Below are positions 1 through 5,154 of a stretch of 8,470 nt of DNA, piece after piece. Where the stretch lies: positions 1 through 8,470 of the forward strand of contig JAPPDN010000056.1 in the NCBI GenBank assembly GCA_028824575.1, in the 5' to 3' direction. Position 1 is the first letter of the stretch. The number at the start of each line of letters is the position of its first letter. The position numbers and the translations under genes are program-made. The notes under the pieces were generated by a model that ran no database searches, had not been told where the DNA came from, and worked only from the letters and a program-made list of their open reading frames with translations. The stretch comes from Candidatus Poribacteria bacterium (GTDB lineage: Bacteria > Poribacteria > WGA-4E > WGA-3G).

Positions 1-1
1 C

Positions 2-673
2 CTCGACGCTGAGGGAAGTTGGGAAGACGATGAGACAGAATGCCGCGTCGCTGTCGTCTTTGGACCACAACACGGGCCCGTGACAGCAATGCAAGTTGAG
101 CAATGCCTACGTGTCGCTTATCGGTTCGGATATGACGATCTCGTCTTTGCGGGTTTCAGTTTCGACGGTGCCGCACAAGCCACCATCCAAGATGACCTGA
201 ATCCCAATGTCCGTATCCATATCGCGCACATCAATCCAGATGTCGCAATGGGGGACCTACTGAAGGAAACACCTTCAACACAACTGTTTACCGTGTTCGG
301 AATGCCACGCACACAACTTGAAGAAACAACCGACGGGGAATACTTCGTCAAAATGGAAGGCGTAGACATCTACAACCCCATAGACCACACTGTGAATTCT
401 GCAGGCGCGGACAAGGTCGCTGCGTGGTTTGTTGATTCCGATTACGACGGTCACACCTTCTGCATCACGCAAGCCTTCTTTCCGGACAAGTCCGCATGGA
501 ACAAGATCGCCCGTGCCCTCAAAGGTGTTATTGACGAAGACCAATTTGAAAAGTTCAGCGGCACAGAATCTTTACCATTCTCTGCTGGCAAACACGCCTG
601 CGTCGCCGTCAAAGTCATCGACCCACGCGGAAACGAAGTCATGCGCGTGCATAATTTAGGGAAGCAGTATTAA
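2..673 (+). CDS. C-terminal part of a type III-like site-specific DNA methyltransferase (Mod subunit), 5' truncated
   Basis: The frame is open from base 2 with no start, so the gene begins outside the window; the GTG at 80 lies inside conserved sequence and is not the true start. About 223 residues are visible. I recognise the conserved blocks FGPQHGPVT, GYDDLVFAGFSFDGAAQA, VAMGDLLKETP, GVDIYNP, DKVAAWFVDSDYDG, CITQAFFPD and KVIDPRGNEVMRVH as the C-terminal region of large adenine-specific DNA methyltransferases that accompany BPTD_3080-type restriction helicases. The catalytic motifs (DPPY, FxGxG) lie upstream and cannot be checked. Expected role: cytoplasmic methylation of host DNA, protecting it from the Res subunit encoded downstream. 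G+C is about 50% in one counted line, like res and unlike the genes between them. The family call rests on recalled sequence similarity; whether the missing part is intact is unknown. Confidence 0.72.
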   Translation, partial: LDAEGSWEDDETECRVAVVFGPQHGPVTAMQVEQCLRVAYRFGYDDLVFAGFSFDGAAQATIQDDLNPNVRIHIAHINPDVAMGDLLKETPSTQLFTVFGMPRTQLEETTDGEYFVKMEGVDIYNPIDHTVNSAGADKVAAWFVDSDYDGHTFCITQAFFPDKSAWNKIARALKGVIDEDQFEKFSGTESLPFSAGKHACVAVKVIDPRGNEVMRVHNLGKQY

Positions 674-723
674 AAGTAGCAGCCACGCTCCATGTGCCAT
701 AATCGTTACCAGCATCCAAGCAA

Positions 724-755
724 GGTAGGTGCGGTTTCCCAACCGCACCGGTACC
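724..755. repeat. Palindromic interspersed repeat (GGTGCGGTT hairpin) just after mod
   Basis: GGTGCGGTT (728-736) and AACCGCACC (741-749) form a perfect 9-bp stem around the loop TCCC. An outer GGTA (724-727) can pair with TACC (752-755) across a two-base bulge. The element starts 50 bases after the methyltransferase stop. A T-rich stretch (TATTTTTCTTT) begins only at about 763, too far for a textbook intrinsic terminator, although the hairpin may still help end or stabilise the mod transcript. I recall this kind of 'gtaggtgcggtt' palindrome as abundant and dispersed in Poribacteria-type assemblies; that is memory, not a search. Confidence 0.6.
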
Positions 756-801
756 ACTCCGAATATTTTTCTTTCCCATCGGGACAGCATGTGTAAAGAG
801 T

Positions 802-831
802 TTGACATCGTGTTTTAGATTGTGATATACT
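802..831 (+). promoter_or_regulatory. Sigma-70-type promoter with extended -10, for the 888 unit
   Basis: A perfect -35 box TTGACA (802-807) is followed by an 18-base spacer and the -10 box TATACT (826-831). TG lies one base upstream of the -10 (823-824), making it an extended -10. Transcription would start near 838 and give a leader of roughly 50 bases before the membrane-protein gene. The stretch TTGTGATATACTTAA recurs around the second promoter at 7465-7493. Confidence 0.72.
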
Positions 832-887
832 TAAAGTGTCTACCTGAACTTGGCTATATTATTTAATCCAACTTCCGAGTAGGAAAC

Positions 888-1382
888 ATGATGGACGAAG
901 AACGCCAAAATTCACATGATGATTCAGACTATTATGACTCAGAAAAGCTCTATGAGTTGTACGTTAAAGAGGAAGAAGACCTCTCTAAGCGTGATCTGTC
1001 AAACGTTGAGAACCTCGACAAAGCAATTCTCTCGTTATCAAGTGCAGGTTTAGGGTTATCGTTGGTTTTCATAAAAAACGTAGTTGAACTTGCAGCAGCC
1101 TACTATGTATGGATACTACAGATTTCTTGGCTAATGTTTGTTTTAGCGATTACATCCACTCTACTTTCATACCTTTTCGGTCAACGCGCGTTGGACAGAC
1201 AACGTGAGTTCAACGAAAAGTACTTTTTGGAGGGCGACGAGAATGCAGGACAGCAAAAATCCTTCGCATCACGGATGACGCGTTTTTTGAGTTATGTTTC
1301 TGTCTTTACCTACATCGCTGCTGTTTCTGGCACAGCTTTGTTCATTGGGTTAAATTTAGAAAATATCCCAACAAATGGATAG
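888..1382 (+). CDS. Small three-TM membrane protein with acidic N-terminus, function unknown
   Basis: A 164-residue protein. Residues 1-43 are hydrophilic and strongly acidic, rich in D, E and Y. Three hydrophobic segments follow: about 46-66 (AILSLSSAGLGLSLVFIKNVV), about 73-97 and about 133-155. An amphipathic, charged linker at 98-130 separates TM2 from TM3. The 'LDKAILSLSSAGLGLSLVFIK' segment resembles small membrane proteins I have seen near mobile and defence genes, possibly SLATT-like, but I cannot name a family. AGGA (881-884) sits only 3 bases before ATG 888 and 6 before ATG 891, so initiation at the second Met is at least as likely. It has its own promoter (802-831) and is followed 53 bases later by a small basic-protein gene ending at a terminator. 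One counted line gives about 37% G+C, well below mod and res. A pore-forming or membrane-effector role is only a guess. Confidence 0.8.
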   Translation: MMDEERQNSHDDSDYYDSEKLYELYVKEEEDLSKRDLSNVENLDKAILSLSSAGLGLSLVFIKNVVELAAAYYVWILQISWLMFVLAITSTLLSYLFGQRALDRQREFNEKYFLEGDENAGQQKSFASRMTRFLSYVSVFTYIAAVSGTALFIGLNLENIPTNG

Positions 1383-1435
1383 TTGTGTGGACAATGCCAC
1401 AAATTTTGCTTATGACAAAAATTGGAGGAATTATT

Positions 1436-1618
1436 ATGAAAAATAACAGAACCCGTTCTACGAGAGTGGGGAACAATGAAGAAAAAAACGCTGCTGGTCC
1501 TCGAAGACCCATCCGTAAGCCACCAGCGAGACCCATAGCTCCTTCTTCCCCTGCCAAACCTGCAGGGAACAAACCAGCACAGCCTTCCCCACCACCCAAA
1601 AAACCTGCTGGCAAATAG
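1436..1618 (+). CDS. Small Pro/Lys/Arg-rich basic protein (60 aa), function unknown
   Basis: The ATG at 1436 is chosen because GGAGGA (1424-1429) sits 6 bases upstream. The frame is also open from 1385, but the ATGs there lack a ribosome-binding site. The protein has 60 residues with 14 prolines and many Lys/Arg, in short repeats such as RPI, KPP, AKPAG and PPPKKPAGK. It has no hydrophobic segment and is probably disordered and strongly basic, which would suit binding nucleic acid, acidic membrane surfaces or the acidic N-terminus of the upstream membrane protein. It lies 53 bases after that gene and 18 bases before a strong terminator, so the two form a bicistron. No family is recognised. 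Low-complexity composition means this could be a chance ORF, but the ribosome-binding site, position and terminator argue for a real gene. Confidence 0.62.
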   Translation: MKNNRTRSTRVGNNEEKNAAGPRRPIRKPPARPIAPSSPAKPAGNKPAQPSPPPKKPAGK

Positions 1619-1636
1619 GTGGGACTTACACAAGAG

Positions 1637-1666
1637 CGCGCCCTTCACAAAGGGCGCGTTGTTTTT
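1637..1666 (+). terminator. Intrinsic (Rho-independent) terminator after the small two-gene unit
   Basis: CGCGCCCTT (1637-1645) and AAGGGCGCG (1650-1658) form a perfect 9-bp GC-rich stem with loop CACA, followed by TTGTTTTT (1659-1666). It starts 18 bases after the stop of the 60-residue gene. It closes the transcription unit begun at 802, so the DUF6602 gene at 1915 probably has its own promoter. Confidence 0.85.
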
Positions 1667-1749
1667 GCTGGCATTTTCTCCAGAAACCTCGTCCACAGAC
1701 CTATGAACTTTGAGACTACAAAGATTGCGTACAATGTGACTATTTGTGT

Positions 1750-1822
1750 TTAGCCCCAGCGGGGCGATATGTCTAGAGTTGCGCGATACCCACCATTCCT
1801 TAGCCCCAGCGGGGCGATATGT
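1750..1822. repeat. Two exact 23-bp palindromic repeats, 50 bp apart
   Basis: Identical 23-base copies lie at 1750-1772 and 1800-1822, with a core of CCCCAGCGGGGCGATATG. Each contains the hairpin GCCCC-AGC-GGGGC. The 27 bases between them (1773-1799) are unique. This looks like a dispersed REP-like element present twice in the gap between the terminator and the DUF6602 gene. I recall similar 'agccccagcggggcgatatg' units in Poribacteria-type assemblies (memory only). No other feature was found in 1667-1914, and I see no convincing promoter there although one would be expected. Confidence 0.75.
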
Positions 1823-1914
1823 GAAGTGCCAAAAGAGCAATAAAATTCATACACGCGTGCCACTAAAATTTTCAAAATAACAGCACTCAACATAAATAAC
1901 ACAGGAAAAGCACA

Positions 1915-2898
1915 ATGCCTAAAGAAAAAACCCACGATCTACACGACTTCATGCAGCAGCTACAGGACAGAATGGCTGCACATTACAAGCAGATTCAAAA
2001 ACGAGCAACCGAAGATCCAGGCACCGCTGGCGATCAAGGAGAGGAAAATTGGGCTGAATTGCTTCGCGGATGGCTCCCTCGGACCTATGAAGTTGTCACA
2101 AAAGGCAGAATCATCAGTCAAGACGGTGACGTAAGCCCACAAGTTGATGTTTTAGTTCTAAAGAGCATATATCCTAAACAACTAATCGACGAAGGTCAAA
2201 AGATATTTCTAGCAGCCGGTGTCGCCGCCGCATTTGAATGCAAAACCACACTAACAGCAGCACATATCGCGGAGGCAATGGAAACTTGTGTAAAAATCAA
2301 AAGCTTATACCCAGTCCGGGAAGGGACCCCTTATAAAGAATTGCACTCACCTATTATCTATGGATTGTTAGCGCAGTCCCATTCTTGGAAAAGTCCTAAG
2401 TCAACTCCCGAGAAAAATATTGAAGAAAAATTACAAGCATCTGATAAAAAATACGTCTCACATCCGCGTGAATGCCTTGATTTGCTCTGTATCGCCGACC
2501 TTGGGACTTGGATATCAAGTAAGATTACGTTCTTTAGTCCGCGAATGTTTCCCGGTAATGAGTGGGCATATCCTAAGCACCTTGAACCAGACGGAGTGGC
2601 ATTGAGTAGTTACATTGGACATACAGATTCTTACGATAACCAATTTAATCAGTTCACTCCGATTGGAACTCTTATTTCCGATCTGTCACAACGATTAGCA
2701 TGGGAAGATTCCACCCTACGAGACCTTGTTCACTATTATCAAACTACACATATTGACGGGACTGGTAAAGGGGAGTCCCGGATTTGGCCTAGTTCAATAT
2801 ATAGTAAAGAAGTTCGCCTCCGTGCTGAACACCCTCAGTTATCAAGTGGTCCAGATGCAAAGTGGGATGAATGGAAGGTATGTTTTTTCTTTGAATAA
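1915..2898 (+). CDS. DUF6602-type protein, probable PD-(D/E)XK nuclease-like fold
   Basis: A 327-residue soluble protein. The start is supported by AGGAAA (1903-1908), 6 bases before the ATG. The N-terminal half resembles DUF6602: a helical segment (8-30), GDQGEENWAELLRGWLP (39-55), then GDVSPQVDVLVLK (71-83) and AAAFECKTTL (104-113). The order Glu (43/44) ... Asp78 ... Glu108-x-Lys110 fits the active-site layout of PD-(D/E)XK nucleases, so DNA cleavage is a reasonable inference, not a demonstration. The C-terminal half (about 120-327) holds mixed alpha/beta sequence with no motif I can name. The next gene begins 49 bases downstream on the same strand, followed by res, which suggests one operon. 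One counted line gives about 38% G+C, unlike mod and res. Its place in a restriction locus supports a defence role; an accessory or alternative nuclease is possible. Confidence 0.75.
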   Translation: MPKEKTHDLHDFMQQLQDRMAAHYKQIQKRATEDPGTAGDQGEENWAELLRGWLPRTYEVVTKGRIISQDGDVSPQVDVLVLKSIYPKQLIDEGQKIFLAAGVAAAFECKTTLTAAHIAEAMETCVKIKSLYPVREGTPYKELHSPIIYGLLAQSHSWKSPKSTPEKNIEEKLQASDKKYVSHPRECLDLLCIADLGTWISSKITFFSPRMFPGNEWAYPKHLEPDGVALSSYIGHTDSYDNQFNQFTPIGTLISDLSQRLAWEDSTLRDLVHYYQTTHIDGTGKGESRIWPSSIYSKEVRLRAEHPQLSSGPDAKWDEWKVCFFFE

Positions 2899-2947
2899 AT
2901 TGAGCACGAGACTGTCTTAATTAAAGCACTAAGATGAGGTCAGTGAG

Positions 2948-4156
2948 ATGAAAACATTTATCACTTGCATACTATTGGTGGTGATAACGACTATTATATT
3001 TTCTCTATCCTTCGGTCAGCACAACCAAAACGCGCAAAAACCAAACCCAGAAGTTGAGACCCTCAAAATTCAACTTCAGGCTGTGGAAAATGAGAATATA
3101 GAACTAACAACGAAACTCTATGATACCCAAACAAAACTTGCTAATGCCAATACCAAGCTTATAAATGCAGAGTTTGGTAAATTTAAGAGGGAATTAAGAG
3201 ATTCTAATGACGCATGGTTGTGGACATGGACTCAGCGATTTATTGGAATAATTAGTGTTTCTGTGTTGATTATAGGCGGTGCTTTTTGGTTTTGGCTGAG
3301 GTCTAGGGCAGATCAATTAATAGTTAATAGCGTTGAAAAGCACCTCAACGGATTCGAGACAGCCGTTGCCCAAGTAGATATAGTAAAAAATGAGTTGAAA
3401 GAAGCCGTAGGACAGGTAAACATACTGAAGGATCAAATAAGAATATTAGAAAAAGAACATGCAGCTTCTGTGTTAGAGGGTTCTGTGCATCTGCCTGATA
3501 GTCAAGGATATTCATATTCTGAAACGGTCAAAGCACTTCCAGAAGATGGTCTCTTGGATCTAATTGCTGATAAAACACGTGGTCTAGACTTCAGGTATAA
3601 GGCAGCAGAAGTCCTTTTTGTCAGAAAAAATCCAAAATTGGTTTCACCTGTCTTGGAATTGCTAAATTTGGTCGTTGATTCAAATGTTGAATGGGATAAA
3701 AATTTGGAATCAGAACGCCACCTGCGCCGTCTCATAAATTTTCTTGGACACCTACACACGCAAGAAACGTATGAGGGACTTACAAAATTCCTCGACCGTT
3801 TATTGACAAAGGATACAGAACTTAAGGATTTGTTATTAACTTGGACTGTATTTTCACTTAGTTATGTTAGTAGTGGATTGAATAAGGGAGATTCAGTGTC
3901 TCTACTTAAAACGGCTATACCGTATTTGAATGTTGAATTAGACGAAGACCGAGCACTAAAAAACTTAGCCGCGTATTTTGATAGATTCAATGAACCAGAA
4001 GGTATAAAGGAAATTTTGACCCACCATGCGGCAGGTAAAATGTCAGAATTAGGAGATGAATGTCTAGAGTTATTACAAAAACACGATCCCGAATTTGTAA
4101 GAAATTGGAAAGCAGAAAAAGAGACCGCTAACACACAAAACGAGGAATCCGAATGA
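2948..4156 (+). CDS. Membrane-anchored coiled-coil protein with C-terminal alpha-solenoid, function unknown
   Basis: A 402-residue protein. Residues 4-22 form a hydrophobic signal peptide or anchor ending in SFG-Q. Residues 35-85 are a predicted coiled coil (VETLKIQLQAVENENIEL...). A second TM spans about 98-117 (FIGIISVSVLIIGGAFWFWL) and is flanked by RSR, so the C-terminus is probably cytoplasmic. A second coiled coil covers about 122-172. From about 195 to 385 there are repeated amphipathic leucine-rich helix pairs resembling HEAT/armadillo repeats, a protein-protein scaffold. The tail is charged. GAGG (2936-2939) lies 8 bases before the ATG. The stop overlaps the res start as ATGA (4153-4156), so res translation is probably coupled to this gene. 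One line each gives 37-38% G+C against about 53% in the adjoining part of res. No family recognised; a membrane sensor or adaptor for the DNA-acting neighbours is inferred. Confidence 0.78.
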   Translation: MKTFITCILLVVITTIIFSLSFGQHNQNAQKPNPEVETLKIQLQAVENENIELTTKLYDTQTKLANANTKLINAEFGKFKRELRDSNDAWLWTWTQRFIGIISVSVLIIGGAFWFWLRSRADQLIVNSVEKHLNGFETAVAQVDIVKNELKEAVGQVNILKDQIRILEKEHAASVLEGSVHLPDSQGYSYSETVKALPEDGLLDLIADKTRGLDFRYKAAEVLFVRKNPKLVSPVLELLNLVVDSNVEWDKNLESERHLRRLINFLGHLHTQETYEGLTKFLDRLLTKDTELKDLLLTWTVFSLSYVSSGLNKGDSVSLLKTAIPYLNVELDEDRALKNLAAYFDRFNEPEGIKEILTHHAAGKMSELGDECLELLQKHDPEFVRNWKAEKETANTQNEESE

Positions 4157-5154
4157 ACCAAAACCGACCCGATACCCCAATCCAACCCGTAGAACAACCT
4201 ATCCTGTGCAGTCCATACGATGAACCGAATAAGCACTGGGTCTACGATGAGCAAACCGGTGAAGCAGGTCAGTTCTCAGAGCGACGTAGAGCAGGTTACT
4301 GGTTCAAAAATGAACGCACCGGTAGTGATCAACTTCGACTCTTTCAAGAAGAACGACGGGACGATCTGCCGTTAGTCAACGCGCTACGCGAGGATGTAAA
4401 ACGGTGGCGCGAGGCGAATTATAGAAACGCTACACCAGTAACCCGTGAACTCTTAAGGCACTGGGCGCGCGATGATCTCTTACGACGACTCTTTTTCTGC
4501 CAACGCGAAGCAGTCGAGACAATCATCTATCTCGTCGAAATTCTTCAACGCGAGAAGGGACCGCACTTTAAGCCTCAATTTTCCAAAGCAGACCTCGCCG
4601 AATTAGTTGACTCCCCTAACGAACCCGATATTCCAGACCTTATCCGCTACGGATGCAAGATGGCAACCGGCAGCGGCAAAACCGTCGTCATGGCAATGCT
4701 CATCGCATGGGCATTTTGTAACCGCGGCAAAGTTCCATCCGACGAACGTTTTCCACAAGCAACACTCGTCGTCTGCCCGAACCTCACCATCAAAAAACGG
4801 CTGCAAGTCTTGCGTCCAGAAGATAACGATAACTACTACGACGAATTTGAACTCATCCCGACAAAACTCCGTCCATTGCTCAATAGTGGGAAGGTGTTAG
4901 TCACCAATTGGCATCAATTCTCACCGGAGTCTCCACATAGCGAAGGTGGACAGACCTACGCCGTTGTCAATAAAGGCGACGAAACACCGGACGCTTTCGC
5001 GAAGCGTGTCTTAGGTGAACTCTACTACCGCGCACCAATTATGGTGCTAAACGATGAGGGACATCACGCCTACCGTCCCGCACCTACCGATGAGAACTCA
5101 CCACCGAGGAAAAGAAAGAACGCCAAGAAGCCACCGTTTGGGTTAGCGGCTTAG
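4153..5154 (+). CDS. Res subunit of a type III-like (BPTD_3080-type) restriction enzyme: N-terminal fragment with helicase motifs I-II
   Basis: A 333-codon frame. Residues 1-314 match the N-terminal part of large SF2 helicase-nucleases of the BPTD_3080-like restriction family. These include PILCSPYDEPNKHW (16-29), FFCQREAVET (114-123), Walker A ATGSGKT (171-177), LVVCPNLTIKKRL (205-217), VLVTNWHQF (248-256) and the Walker B box DEGH (301-304). Res subunits use ATP to translocate along or remodel DNA and cut it when it is unmethylated. Residues 315-333 (NSPPRKRKN...) do not fit the family and come from reading past a -1 frameshift at about 5094; the expected continuation is in another frame. 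Translation probably depends on the upstream gene through the ATGA overlap, with GAGGA (4142-4146) as a weak ribosome-binding site. As it stands the product has ATP-binding motifs but no motifs III-VI and no nuclease. Confidence 0.85.
   Translation: MNQNRPDTPIQPVEQPILCSPYDEPNKHWVYDEQTGEAGQFSERRRAGYWFKNERTGSDQLRLFQEERRDDLPLVNALREDVKRWREANYRNATPVTRELLRHWARDDLLRRLFFCQREAVETIIYLVEILQREKGPHFKPQFSKADLAELVDSPNEPDIPDLIRYGCKMATGSGKTVVMAMLIAWAFCNRGKVPSDERFPQATLVVCPNLTIKKRLQVLRPEDNDNYYDEFELIPTKLRPLLNSGKVLVTNWHQFSPESPHSEGGQTYAVVNKGDETPDAFAKRVLGELYYRAPIMVLNDEGHHAYRPAPTDENSPPRKRKNAKKPPFGLAA
5091..5154 (+). other. Frameshift site inside the res gene
   Basis: The upstream frame carries conserved sequence up to Asp313-Glu314 (5089-5094). 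From 5094 the -1 frame reads ELTTEEKKERQEATVWVSGL and runs into the DLSATPF motif. The upstream frame instead gives NSPPRKRKN and stops at 5152-5154. A TGA at 5091-5093 in the downstream frame limits the shift to this interval. One missing base next to GAG-AA (restoring Glu-Glu-Leu) would repair the gene into about 995 residues. There is no X-XXY-YYZ slippery heptamer; only a weak A-AAG tetramer is present (5115-5118). The options are a real mutation, an assembly error, or less likely recoding. Confidence 0.82.

Noticed and set aside
1750..1822. Possible mini CRISPR array (two repeats, one spacer)
   Set aside because: Only two copies, the repeat is short with a strong internal hairpin, and no cas genes are nearby; a dispersed palindromic repeat fits better.
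1310..1840. Minus-strand open frame of 176 codons across the small two-gene unit
   Set aside because: It runs through the terminator and one of the 23-bp repeats, opposite a gene pair with ribosome-binding sites and a promoter; it has no sensible start signal.
1852..1859. CACGCGTG palindrome as an operator
   Set aside because: A single 8-bp palindrome with no second copy or adjoining promoter; easily due to chance.
1823..1914. Promoter for the DUF6602 operon
   Set aside because: TAAAAT at 1864-1869 could serve as a -10 box but no matching -35 is visible; too weak to list.
5106..5125. Programmed -1 ribosomal frameshift in res
   Set aside because: No canonical slippery heptamer is present; the A-AAG tetramer is weak, and the conserved ELTTEEK residues upstream of it indicate that the shift occurs before it.
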